From Tupaia tana (Eukaryota > Chordata > Mammalia > Scandentia > Tupaiidae): 64,000 nucleotides of DNA. Shown here in pieces: positions 49,681 through 60,694 of this stretch. Made by a program: the position numbers and the translations under genes. Numbering within the stretch: position 1 is the first letter of the stretch; every line of letters begins with the position of its first letter. The stretch is taken from NCBI GenBank assembly GCA_026018925.1, contig JAKSZU010000007.1:92892328-92956327 (forward strand), given 5' to 3'. The notes below the pieces were generated by a model that worked only from the letters and a program-made list of their open reading frames with translations, did not search any database and was not told the DNA's origin.

Positions 49681-51610
49681 TTATACAACATGGGTGGGTT
49701 CCAAGGCACAGGGGCGAGTATGAAGTTTAAGACTATGTAAATTTGTTTTCAACATGAACAGGTCACGCATTAACAATTTTAGTATACATGGAAAACAGAT
49801 GAGGATAAGAACAAGTAAAACTCCACCAACTGTAACCACAAGTATTCCCTTTTTCCAGTCTCCCATCGTGGGGAAATGTAGGGACAATCCTTGCACAAAT
49901 TCATTAGCCATTTCAGCTAGGGAGGTATCCAATTGTGGTGCCTCCCGCAAACTTATAATTTTTTGATGAAGTTGTAACAAATCCAATGATGTATTAGCAC
50001 TATGCCATATTCCAGCAAGATGTTTTTTAACTCGGTCCCAAGGATAAACCGAATTATTATATCTGCCTTTAGTAACACAAATATGTTTAAATTGAATATT
50101 ACAGTCTAAGTCAAAACGGACCTTCAATCCTTGCAACTCATCTCCCATTATGGAAACAGTGTCATATAAGACATTCAACCTTTGTTCAATTTTCAGATCA
50201 ATGGCCTCCTGAATGCCTAAGGCCCGAGTGACATTGGCACTCAACTGGTTAACATGATGAGCTGTTTGGATAGACTGTGTAAGGGACACTGCTGCAGCCG
50301 TACTGGCTGCGATCAGGGTAATCAAAGCAGTGATTCCAGCAATAAGGAGTCCTATGAATCGGGGCTTTCTAACAAGCAGACTATTAACTTCTCGTACTAA
50401 CTGCAGACCCCTGTCATCATACCAGTCTCCAGGGACATTAACAGGAAGCATAACAAAAGCTGGTTGATGTAATACCACCACTTGATGCTTTTCAGAGACA
50501 TTAAATACACAATTAGTAAGTTTGCAATTATAACATATAACCTTCCAATAGTTATTCATATGAGTAATATGCACTGGACCCACCAGAAGAGCAAAAGGTT
50601 TAGGAACACAGGCCTGCACTCTTCTGTATTCCGTATTTCCCCCTGGTTTTTGTACATGTGCATTCCCTCTGTCCTCATTAAAGAAGGTCCCTCCCATTGC
50701 CGCAAGAAGCCTCCAAAGCTGGGATTGAAAAGGCCCATTGTTTACTCTCCATAGTCCTTCAACAAGGAGGCTTCCTGATATGCCAGCCTCAGTACTAGGA
50801 TTGGGTAAATACCCCCAATCTTCTACAGCTCCTGCTCCAGGAATGTCAAACAGTGTGGCACGCTCTGCACGACATCGTAGCCATGCTGGTTGGCGGGAGA
50901 AATTGCGAAGATCTGGCTCACAAATCTGCACATCAGGAGGCTCGAAACTGATTGTCCCATTTTTTCTACTTAGACCTACAAGAGTGACTTCCCAATGACA
51001 ATATCTGCCATAAATTCCTCTAGCAGCATATTCGCTTTTACCATTTAAATTGTAAGTTCCAGCGACAAAGGGGAGAAATGTAGATTGCCTTTCAACATCA
51101 CCACTATTAGCAAATAAACAGCCAGGAGTCTGAACAAAAGAGAGACAAATGGGTAAAGCCTGGGATTGTCCTTCATAAGTGTAATTAAGTTCGTGAACTG
51201 GATGTATATGCCCACTGGAATGACCTCCTAATGGCCAGGTATCATTTACATACACAGGTACCTCAAGATCATTCCAATTTACAGGTTGCATAAGTGGAGG
51301 ATCCGGTACATAGGCCCAATAAACTGTGAATGGGGGAACCGAGGGCCAATAGGGTTAATTTGGCCAGGAAAACATTAGTCGGTGTTTGTGGTTGTCGCGC
51401 TTCCATTACCAGGCGTTGAGCTTGTCGCGTCAGCGTTTTCATCTGGTCTCGAGTTGGCAAGTTGGGGGTTGGTCTCCTCATCATCTCGTTCTGGGTCCTC
51501 ACAGGTCCCGCTGGGTCGTTGAGTGAGAGACTCCTCATTTTTTCCTCTAGGCTCCACTTCCGTTGCGTGTCGTACCAGCCTCTCCGGGAGCCACCGCGGC
51601 GCCTCGGCAT
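49681..51610 (-). pseudogene. env: env of provirus 2, one frameshift
   Basis: A splice acceptor-like pyrimidine tract ending CCACAG directly precedes the ATG at 51610. The leader is arginine-rich (MPRRRGGSRRGW). A one-base-class frameshift between about 51,300 and 51,356 separates it from the surface subunit, which resumes at a conserved YWAYVP segment. The remaining frame is open to 49681. The subunit boundary is near RKPR at about 50,365, followed by a hydrophobic fusion peptide (FIGLLIAGITAL). The membrane anchor (VVTVGGVLLVLILICF) is near the end. There is no CX6CC motif, which fits a betaretroviral type of transmembrane subunit. As it stands it cannot give a full precursor. Confidence 0.87.
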
Positions 51611-52873
51611 TCTGTGGAAAAACACAAACATGCCCTCGACCCCATATTAACACAGGATCTGGCCCATGCCAACTTCCATCCATAGGATCTTTCCAATGGA
51701 CCAAAGCTCGGGCTGAATGGTTTGGCCCATCCCACAGGCGTTGCGCTGCAGAGCGCCCTTCAGTATCCAAAATTAAAAAATTTAAAATAAAGAGAGCATG
51801 ATTTAAATAGTTCTGAGGGGTGAGGGGGTACAATTCCCCCTTTCTTATTTTGTGTAATTGATTTTTTAAAGTGCGATGAGCACGTTCAACAATACCTTGG
51901 CCTTGGGGATTGTAGGCAATACCCGTCTTTAAGGAGATGCCCATTTGAGCACAGAAGGTGTGAAATTTCCGGCCCGTATAACCAGGGCCATTATCTGTCT
52001 TGATCACCTTAGGCATCCCAATAGAGGCAAAAGATCTAAGACAGTGATGAATAACGTGAGTCCCAGATTCACCAGTAAGGGCAGTAGCTACCAGAAAGCC
52101 AGAGCAGGCGTCCACAGTAACATGTACATATTTAAGTCGTCCAAATTCAGGAATATGTGTAACATCCATCTGCCACAAGTGATTAGGAAGAAGGCCTCGA
52201 GGATTAACGCCTAGGTGAGGCACTGTCAGAAGTTTAGGACAAACAGAACATTGTTTAACAATTTGTCTTGCAGCTTCTCTGGGGATATGAAACTGCAGCC
52301 ATAGGCTTTGACTATTTTGATGATGTAGGGCATGAGACTGCTGGGCTTGCTCGATTTGATTAAAAAAGATACGAGTAGCTCTATCAGCGACATGGTTGCC
52401 CAAAGACAGGGGGCCTGGGAGAGGAGTATGGGCCTGAAGGTGGCCAAAGTAACACTTATGTTTTCTGTCTTGAAGACAGGTTTGAATATTTTCAAACAGA
52501 CTCTGTATTGTATGATTAGAGGTTCCGATGAAAGGAACTGTTTCTAGAACTTGCATAGCTTTAACAACATATTGACTGTCTGAGAAAATATTGAGTGGCA
52601 TATCTGAAAAACAAAGCAGGGCATCATGGACTGCACATAGTTCTACTTCCTGAGCAGAACGATATGGGGTGTGCCACCGGGCGACTTTATCATCTATTAC
52701 AAATGCAGCCCACCCAGTAGAAGAACCATCTGTGAATATATTGAGAGCGTGGTCCAATCCTGCGCTACCTGGGGTGGCTCTGTAGAGGTCACAAACGGAT
52801 TGGGTTTTGCCGTGATTTGAGGAATTTGCAATGCCCCATATGTTTGAGGGGCCTGGGGCTGGCCCCGCCTCCA
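51375..52873 (-). pseudogene. pol: pro-pol remnant: dUTPase start fused to RNase H and integrase
   Basis: Reading in the -1 frame from the slippery site gives a short linker and then LYRATPGSAGLD, a dUTPase first motif. This switches within a codon or two to RNase H (IFTDGSS, then Asp/Glu/Asp positions in EVELCAVHDAL, FSDSQYVV and HVADRAT). Integrase follows with an HHCC zinc region (HALHHQ to CSVC), the catalytic core (WQMDVTHI, IKTDNGPGYTG, the Glu of QGIVERAHRTLK) and a C-terminal WGRGHVCVFP domain. Most of dUTPase, protease, the reverse transcriptase core and the connection are missing. The RNase H-integrase frame itself is open. Confidence 0.88.
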
Positions 52874-54697
52874 GTTTCCCTGCGGCGGGAGAGGATTACC
52901 ATCGATATCAGTCTTTGATCGGCAGTCCCTTGCAAAGTGTTTTCCCTTTTTACACCTAGGGCAAAGCCCTGGCATGATGCCCCCAGGACGAGCGTCTGTC
53001 TGAGTTCCCTTTTGAGGACAGCTCTTAGCAAAATGTCCCATTTTCCCGCAAGAGTAGCAGCTCCCAGGAGGGCCAGCAACTCTTTTGCCTCCTTGTCGCC
53101 CCCTATCCTGAAGAAATTGCTGCATGGTCTGTCCCCGGAGGGCAGCTGCCAGGGTCACACCAGTTGTATAAGCGGGCCCAATATCCTGACAAAGCCGAAT
53201 ATAATCATTAAGATTACCCTTTTGACGATAAGGTCTCAGAGCCGCCTGACAGGCAGCGTTAGCATTTTCATAAGCCAATTGTTTTACTATAATTAAACCA
53301 GCATCCCCATCACCAATTAACTTACTGGAAGCATCAAAAAGTCTAGCAACAAAATCTTGATATAATTCATCAGGTCCTTGTCTAATTCTAGTAAGATCAG
53401 TAGTAATATTTTTTGTTGTACGTAACTTTTTCCATGCCTTTTTTGCAGAAAGAGCTATTTGAGCATAAGCAGCCACGTTATAATTAAGTTGAGCATGGGT
53501 ATCGGCATATTGTCCTTCCCCCAAAAGCCCGTCCAAAGTAGACTGGACTCCCTTTGCAATAAGCGCTCTATGTGTTTTTTCACATTCTTCAGTGAATTCA
53601 GTTTTCCATAACAAATAATCCCCTCCACTCAGGCATGCTCGGGCTAATTGTTTCCAATCATTGGGGCACATAGTATAATCATTATTTAGAGACTCCAGGA
53701 TAGTCTCTGTATAAGGGGCGGTGGGACCATATTGACTGCATGCTGTTTTTAACTCTTTTAATTTTTTGAAATCTAAGGATCCATAATATCTTTGGGCTGG
53801 CTGATTTCCCTGTGCTGGATGTTCAAAAACAGGATACATGCCCCAGCCGGGCTCTAAATCAAAGCCATCGATAGATTCTCCAGCCTGGTGAGCCTTAATG
53901 ATGGCTGATTGTAATGCTGACACTGGGGATCCCACCTTTCTCCATCCTGGGTCATTCTTTTGACCAGGTCCCATTTGTGCCATAGCTACCATCATACGTT
54001 CTTCTCCATTGACAACATATGGGTCTTTGACTAGCGATTCGTCAAGTTCTACCAAAGGCCCATCCAAACCGGCCACCACCGAAGGTGTGGGTGGTGGAAC
54101 AGGAAGAGGTTTTTTATTTATAGGTGGCTTTCCCTTTAAATCCTGTGTCAAAGATTGCATAGCCTGTATAAGGCAGCGTATGATGTTTTTTTCCTTTATC
54201 TCCTCGGAGGAAAACATAATTAAATCCCTACCATGGCCATACTCAGCTGCAGCTTCCTCTAATTCTTGCTGTTCCTCAGAATCTAACTTTTCCTTTTCTA
54301 AGTCTATGGGAGATTGCCCGAAGGACGGCACGGCAGGCATAGGGGGAGCACTAGGAAGTGAAACCTCAATCTGAGAGCCATTGGGGACCGGTTTTAATTG
54401 TTCTACTTTCTCCTTTTCATGCCGAGGATCTAAGCAATCCTTGATCAGGGTCCACAGGGAGAAAGCATCCACAGGCACCTTTTGGGGCCCATGGGCTTCA
54501 TAATACCCTTGTAGTCTTTCCCCTACTTTAGTCTATGTTTGCAAACTTACAGTTCCCTCCTCCGGAAACCATGGACAAACTTCTTCTACGAATTGAAGAA
54601 AGCTCTGTAACTGAGCTGATCCTACCTTTATGCCCCTAGAACGGAGCATTGTCTTTAAAACTTGCACGAACAGCGGCTTGCTATTCTCATGCCCCAT
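52697..54697 (-). pseudogene. gag: gag of provirus 2, one nonsense codon
   Basis: The ATG at 54697-54695 begins Met-Gly-His, a myristoylation-type matrix start. The frame is open to 52697 except for one TAG at 54536-54534 (about codon 55). Domains are matrix, a proline-rich linker (PLPVPPPTP), capsid with the major homology region (IRQGPDELYQDFVARL), and nucleocapsid with two CCHC knuckles (CYSCGKMGHFAKSC and CPRCKKGKHFARDC). The last roughly 20 codons are RNase H DNA read out of frame, because the deletion removed the natural gag end. An internal frame of 593 codons begins at a GTG, which is not a convincing start. Confidence 0.9.
52874..52880 (-). promoter_or_regulatory. gag-pro -1 ribosomal frameshift heptamer GGGAAAC
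   Basis: GGGAAAC is in the correct register of gag (codons CAG GGA AAC). Six bases downstream a GC-rich inverted repeat (GGGGC CA GCCCC) could form the stimulatory structure. The heptamer is the type used at gag-pro in MPMV-like betaretroviruses. The -1 frame after it stays open into a dUTPase-like start. Confidence 0.8.
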
Positions 54698-54807
54698 GAT
54701 TTATTACTCCCAACTATACAACCCTGACCGCCCACTTCTTTACCTTAATTCTGAGTCGTCCGGACCTCTTCCGAGCGGTGTCCTCTACCTTGATCCCACG
54801 TTCTCAA

Positions 54808-54825
54808 GTCCCTCTTCGGGCCCCA
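54808..54825 (-). other. Primer-binding site, tRNA-Lys3-like (provirus 2)
   Basis: TGGGGCCCGAAGAGGGAC on the minus strand lies two bases after the LTR. It matches the Lys3 primer site at 16 of 18 positions (both differences are C to G), so Lys3 is the best candidate primer. Confidence 0.75.
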
Positions 54826-54827
54826 CC

Positions 54828-55359
54828 TGCCGGAGCCAGCCGGTAGGTAATTGAGGGTACTTGAGTGCAGGAGTGAGGATTGAAAAGAAAGACAAGAGAC
54901 AAAAGATGGGGTTGGGAGGGCTACAGTTCAAGACTGAAGCTCCGAGTTTATTGCTCCTCATTCTTTTATGCAGAGTGTACAAGGAAGTTCATTAGTTTAT
55001 TTCTAAGGCCTCTCAGCAACGATTTCCTACACACAAGGCCTCTAAGCAACGATTTCCTACACACAATCACATGTAGATTACAATCACAGGTTTCTGATTT
55101 ATGTTTAACTTACGTACAGAACACCCTGGCCTTTTCCACCCAGGTAATTTCTTCAAGCATGCAATGTTGGGAAGGAGTGTGGTAACCAGTTCCTCAGGCC
55201 ACCCTGACCTAAGTCAGAGTCAACATCACGAGATGCTAGGCCAAGGAAGCACTAGCTCTGCAAGCCACCCTGACTTCAGCCAGGGTCAACACCAAGGGCG
55301 CTAGGCTTAGCAGGCCCCTGTCATGCGACAGGGCAATGCTTTGTATCTGGCTCCCTACA
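54828..55359 (-). repeat. 5' LTR of provirus 2
   Basis: This 532-bp LTR reads TGTAGGGAGCC...GGCTCCGGCA on the minus strand. A TATA-like ATAAAAG lies at 54963-54969 and an AATAAA signal at 54947-54952, only about ten bases apart, so R is short or starts near the signal. A 30-bp tandem duplication at 55005-55064 in U3, just upstream of the TATA-like box, is absent from the 3' LTR. Confidence 0.92.
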
Positions 55360-55370
55360 GCATAGAAATC

Positions 55371-55644
55371 TTTTTTTTTTTTTTTTTTTTTTTTTTTAGA
55401 GGTTTTTGCTATGGGGCACGTGCACTTGCCAGAAAGACAGAGAGAGGCAGAGAGACAGAAAGCGAGAAATCACCCCCCAGGGGGGATGGCCACGCCGCAA
55501 TCCCTTCTCCTCCATTCTCCTCTTGGGATCTTGGGCACGCATGTGCATGCTCCTGGTTTGAGTTTAAGTCACTGGGTCTGGGACTCGAACCGTGGTCGAC
55601 TACGTGGGAGTCCAGTGACATAGCCACTACACCATGCTGGTCCC
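55371..55644 (-). mobile_element. tRNA-SINE type A joined to the truncated L1
   Basis: Long poly(T) to ACACCATGCTGGTCCCC; its head directly meets L1 ORF2 sequence and no clear own duplication is seen. Confidence 0.92.
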
Positions 55645-56545
55645 CTATGATGGTCTTTTTTAGATCTGTGAAGAATGTCTCTGGTACTTTGATTGGGATT
55701 GCATTAAATATGTAGATCAATTTATGTAGAAATGCTGTTTGATCATATTAATTCTTCTGATCCAGGAACATGGGATGTCCTTCCACTTTTTTGTGTCATT
55801 TTCAATTTCTTTTTTTAGCTTCTCACAGTTTTCCTTGTGAAAGTCTTTGACTTCTTTGGTTAGATTTATTCTTAGATATCTTACACTTTTTGTGGCGATG
55901 GTAAATGGAATTACTTCCTTCAATTCTATCTTAGTCTACTTGTTGCTGTATACAGATGCTATAGATTTGTGTATGTTGATTTTGTATCCTGCAACTTTAC
56001 TGTATTGATTTATTACTTCAAGGAATTTTTTTATGGATACCATTGGGTCATCTATGTATACAATCATGTCATCTGCAAATAGAGATAATTTCACCTCTTT
56101 TTTTCCTATTTGTATGTCTTTTATTTTGTTCTCTTTCCTAATTGCATTGGCTAGGACTTTCAGCACTACATTGGAAAGGAGTGGAGAAAGTGGGCATCCT
56201 TGTCTTGTACCAGTTTTTGGTAGAAAAGCTTTCAGCTTTTCCCCATTCAGAATGATGTTAGCTATGGGCTTTTCATCTTTTCATTGATAGCTTTTATTGT
56301 GTTGAGAAATGTTGATTTTGCTAAGAGTCTTGATCATGAAGGAATGTTGTATTTTATCAAATGGCTTTCTGCATCAATTGATATGATCATATTTTTTTTT
56401 TCTGTTAATTGGTGTATTACGTTTATGGTTTTGTGTATGTTGAACCACCCTTTTATTCCTAGAATAAAGCCTACCTGGTCGTGATATATAACCTTTTTTA
56501 TATTTTGTTGGACACAATTTGCTAGTATCTTGTTGAGAATTTTTT

Positions 56546-56805
56546 TTTTTTTTTTGAGAGATTTTTGCTATAGGGCGCATGCGCTCGCCAGACAGACAGA
56601 GAGAGACAGAGAGATAGAAAGCGAGAAATCACCCCCCAGGGGGTATGGCCACGCAGCAATCCCTTCTCCTCCATTCTCCTCTTGGGATCTTGGGCACGCA
56701 TGCACATGTGCCCGGCGTGAGTTTAAGCCACCGGGTCCGGAACTCGAACCGTGGTCAACTACTTGGGAGTCCAGTGACATAGCCATTATGCTAACTGCTG
56801 GTCCC
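56546..56805 (-). mobile_element. tRNA-SINE type A in L1
   Basis: Near-consensus; flanks share GARAATTTTT. Confidence 0.93.
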
Positions 56806-57670
56806 GAAAATTTTTGTATCTATATTCATCAGAGATAATGGTCTATAGTTTTCTTTCCTTGCCATGTCCTTGTCTGTTTTAAGTGATAAGGGTGATGGAG
56901 GCGTCATAGAATGAATTTGGGAGTGTTCTGTCCTTTTGGATCTTTAGAAATAACTTGAGTAGAATAGGGATTAACTCTTCTTTAAAAATATTGTAGAATT
57001 CAGAGGTGAAGCCATCAGGACCAGGGTCTTTCTTTGTTGGAAGGTTATTCATTAGTGATTCAATCTCATTGCTTGTTATGGGCCTATTCAGGCTTTCTGT
57101 GTCCTCCTAATTCAATCTTGGTAGATTATATGTGTCCAGGAATTTGCCCATCTCACTCAGGTTTTCTTGTTTATTGGCGTATAGTCATTTATATAGTGAT
57201 GATTTGTGTTTCTGTTATGTCTGTTGTTATATTGTCTGCTTCACTGTGAATTTGATTTACCTGGTTCCTTTCTCTGTTCTTAATTAGTTTAGCTAGTGGT
57301 GTGTTGATTTTGTTTATCTTTTCAAAGAACCAACTTTTACTTTCATTTATTTTCTGTATAGTTTGTTTATTTTCTATTTCATTTATTTCTGCTCGAATTT
57401 TTATTATTTCTTTTCTCCTGGAGTTTTTTTGATTTTTGTTGTTGTCGGTTTTCCAATTCTCTGAGGCATGATGTTAGGTTGTCCATTTGCCAACTTTCCA
57501 TCTTTTTCTTATGCGCACCAATTGCTATGAATGTCCCTCTTATGACTGCTTTTGTGGTGTCCCAAAGATTATGGAAACTTTTGTACTCATTATCATTGGT
57601 TTCTATTAATCTTTTGATTCAGTCTTAATTTCTTCAGTAGTTGTAAGATCACTCAGGAGTAGGTTATTAT

Positions 57671-58127
57671 TTTAAAAAATATATTTATTTATTGAGATCA
57701 GCAGTTAGCGTAACGGCTATGTCACTGGACTCCCATGTAGTCGACCGAGGTTCGAGTCCCGGACCCGGCGGCTTAAACTCACACCGGGTGTGTGTGCATG
57801 CGTGTCCAAGATCCCTAGAGGAGAGTGGAGGAGAAGGGATTGCAGTGTGCCATCCCCCTGGGGGGTGATTTCTTGCTTTCTGTCTCTCTGTCTCTCTTTG
57901 TCTTTCTGGAGAGTGCACGCACCCTATAGCAAAAACCTGTCAAAAAATTATTTATTTAATTCTATGTGTTACATTTATTTATTTATTTTTTAAAATTTGA
58001 CCAGACAGAGTCAGAGAGAGAGAGAGAGAAAGGGAAAGTGAGAAAGCAAGCCACCAGGTCCAGGGCTTGAACCATGGTTGGCCATGCAGGAATCCAGCAT
58101 TTATCCACCAGACTACCAGCCAGCCCT
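57671..58127 (-). mobile_element. tRNA-SINE type B in L1, split by a type A copy
   Basis: Flanks share AGGAGTAGGTTATT. The type A copy at 57696-57945 sits in its AT-rich tail. Confidence 0.88.
57696..57945 (+). mobile_element. tRNA-SINE type A (nested)
   Basis: GAGATCAGCAGTTAGCGTAA, B box GGTTCGAGTCCCGG, to CCCTATAGCAAAAACCTGTC. Confidence 0.93.
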
Positions 58128-60493
58128 GAGGAGTAGGTTATTTAGTTTCCATGTATTTGTGTATTTTTGAGGGTTTTTCCTGAAATTAATATCAGGTTTA
58201 ATTCCATCATGGTCAGAAAAGATGCTGGATATAGTTTCTATGCCTTTGGATTCTGTTAAGGCTTTCTTTATATCCCATCATGTGGTCAGTCTTCAAAAAG
58301 GTTTCACGTGGGGGTGATGAAAAAGTATATTTCGTGGTTTTTGGGTGGAAGTTTCTCTAGATGTCTGTTAAGTCCATTTGATTTATGGTATCATTTAGTT
58401 CCTGTATCTCTTTGCTTATTTTTTGTCTAAATGATCTGTCCAAAGGAGATAGTGGGGTGTTGAGATCCCCAACAATTATTATGTTGCAGTCTATCTTTCC
58501 TTTTAGATCTTTCCTTCACGTATTTGGGTGCTCCTGAGTTGGGTACATTGATATTTGTAAGCATTATGTCTTCTTGATGAATTAGCCCTATTACTACTAT
58601 ATAATGCCCTTCTTTGTCTCTTCTTACAGCTTTTGTTTTAAAGCCTATTTTGTCTGAAATTAGTATCATTGCCTCCAGCTCTTTTTTAGTTTCCATTTAC
58701 ATGGACTACCTTTTTTCAGTCCTTGACTTTTAGTCTATGTATGCCTTTATCCATGAGATACATTTTTTGTAGGCAACAGATAGAGGATTTCTGCTTTAAA
58801 AAAAAAATCCATTCAGCCAATTTGTGTCTCTTGATTGGAGAATTTAATCCATTAACATTCAATGTTATTATCGATATTTCTGGGTTTGTCCCTACCTTTA
58901 AATTGGCAATTGTCTTTTATTCTCTTATTTCTGTTTGTCCCTTCTTTAGTTTTTTTTGGTATAGCACTTTCTTCAGAGTTTCTTGAAGAGCTGGTCTAGT
59001 GTTGGCAAATTCTTCAGGTTTTGTTTGTCTGAAAAGATTTTTATATTCTTTCCCATATGAAGAAAAATCTTGCTGGATATAATAATCTTGGTTGAAATAG
59101 TTTCTCTCTTAACACTTTCAATATGTCTTCCCATTCTTTCCTTGTTTACATTGTTTCCACTAAAAGGTCTGGTGCTAGCCTGATGGGATAACCTTTGTAA
59201 GTCACTTGAAGTTTCTCTCTTGCCAGTTTTATATCTTGTCTTTATCTGTGGTTTTGGTCAGTTTGGCTAAGATATGCCATGAAGAAGATCTTCCTGTGTT
59301 GATTCTATTTGGGGTCCTTTGTATTTCTTAGATCTGGATGTTTGAGTGCTTCTCTAGACTTGGAAAACTTTCTCCTAGGATTTCATGGAATAGATTTTCA
59401 ATGCCCTTACTAGTGTCTTCACCTTCTGGGATACCAATTATCCAGATGTTTGGATGTTTAATGGAATCTAGTATTTCTCATATATTATCCTCACTTTGTT
59501 GCTATTTTCTCTAACTTTATGGTGTTTTTTTTCCTAGGTCAGAGGTTTCATTTTCTATGTCCGAGATTTGGTCTTTAGCGTGGTCTAATTAGCTTTTAAT
59601 ACTTTCAAGAAAGGTTTTGATTTCTTGTTATACAGACTTTATCTCTAACAGTTCCATTTGATTCTTTCTTATGGTGTTCATTTCTTCTTTCAAATCTTGG
59701 GACTTCCTTGTCTCCTGGAGTTCATTGTCTCTTTTCTGTTCCATCTCATAGAGTTTTGTCACCATGAATATCCTGAATTCTTTCTCTGACATTTTGGTAA
59801 CTTCTGTTTTTTCAAGAGATAAAGGAGAGTTATTGTGTTCTCTTGATGGAGACGTATTTTTTTTTTTTTTTATATATATACTTGAGGCTATAACCCTTTG
59901 GAGAATGCTTCTGCAACTGGGGACTAGTTTGCTTCCCTTTTGCTGTGAATTGCTTCTGTGCCCAAGTCCCTCTTCTGCTGTGGTTAGTGATGTGGTCCCC
60001 ATGGGAGGAATTTTCTCTTCAGGTTTCTGAAGAGCAGTTCCTCCTTTTTTGCTGGTAGTTCAGTATAGAGTGAGGATCCCTGGGAGCCTCACAATGCTAA
60101 GATATTTGAAAACTATAATTCTAGACCTGTCTAGTCTCTCTGGAGGGAGGGGATGGAGAAAGAGGAGAAAATGACAGTGTAGAGGGAAGAAAAAAGAATA
60201 TGAAAGAGGAAAAAGGAGAAAGCCGTGCATTGCGCTACGAGGCACGGGTTTCATGAGGGGCTGCAATGGAGGTGGGCTCTGCTTGAGAGCTCCCCTGACC
60301 TATGGGGGAAGGAGAAGTAAAGAATTAGCAAAAGAAAGAAGGGAAAATAAAAAGGCCCACCTTTCTGGCTGAGAGGAGTGGCTGCTCTGAGGTTGGGAGC
60401 TGGGCTGGGGCTGGTGCTGAGGTCAGCCGTCTCAGGTTCCCGGACTGCGCAGGGGGCTGCAGATGGAGATGGACTCTGCTTGAGAGAGAATGA

Positions 60494-60683
60494 TTCTTTT
60501 CTTAAAAAATTATTTTATTTAACTTTATTTATTTATTTATTTATTTTAATTTGATCAGAGAGGGACAGATTGAGAAGGGGAGAGAGAGAGAGAGAGAGGA
60601 AAAGTGAGAAAGCAAGCTGCCAGGTCCAGGGTTAGCCATGTGGGAGTCCAATGGCCTTACTCATCGTGCCACCTGCCAGCCCC
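60494..60683 (-). mobile_element. tRNA-SINE type B
   Basis: AAAAAATTATTTTATTTAAC to GTGCCACCTGCCAGCCCC, between the two L1 pieces. Confidence 0.9.
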
Positions 60684-60694
60684 AATAAATAATT

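Larger units (their letters stand above)
48874..55359 (-). mobile_element. Betaretrovirus-like endogenous provirus 2, young, internally deleted
   Basis: This provirus has a perfect 6-bp target duplication GCATAG (48868-48873 and 55360-55365). From 55359 downward it has a 5' LTR, Lys3-like primer site, gag, start of pro/dUTPase, RNase H-integrase, env, polypurine tract and 3' LTR. LTRs differ by about 6 substitutions over roughly 500 bases by eye (about 1.2%) plus one 30-bp duplication and one SINE, so the insertion is recent on a mammalian scale. Breaks: one stop in gag, a large deletion removing most of dUTPase, protease and reverse transcriptase, and one env frameshift. It cannot replicate by itself. 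Confidence 0.93.
55645..60480 (-). mobile_element. L1 retrotransposon, 5' part, 3'-truncated, inactive
   Basis: The 5' UTR is at about 60,010-60,480. ORF1 is near 59,000-60,002 (coiled coil SEKEFRIFMVTKLYEMEQKRD), with frameshifts and stops. ORF2 follows: endonuclease pieces at 58,427-58,800 (RRDKEGHYIVV), and reverse transcriptase with the FADD active-site motif at 56068-56079. It ends abruptly at 55,645 in the middle of ORF2, against the head of a type A SINE. Three SINEs interrupt it (56546-56805 and a nested pair at 57671-58127). Confidence 0.88.

Noticed and set aside
49681..54697. Provirus 2 as a replication-competent virus
   Set aside because: A gag stop, the loss of protease and reverse transcriptase, and an env frameshift rule this out.
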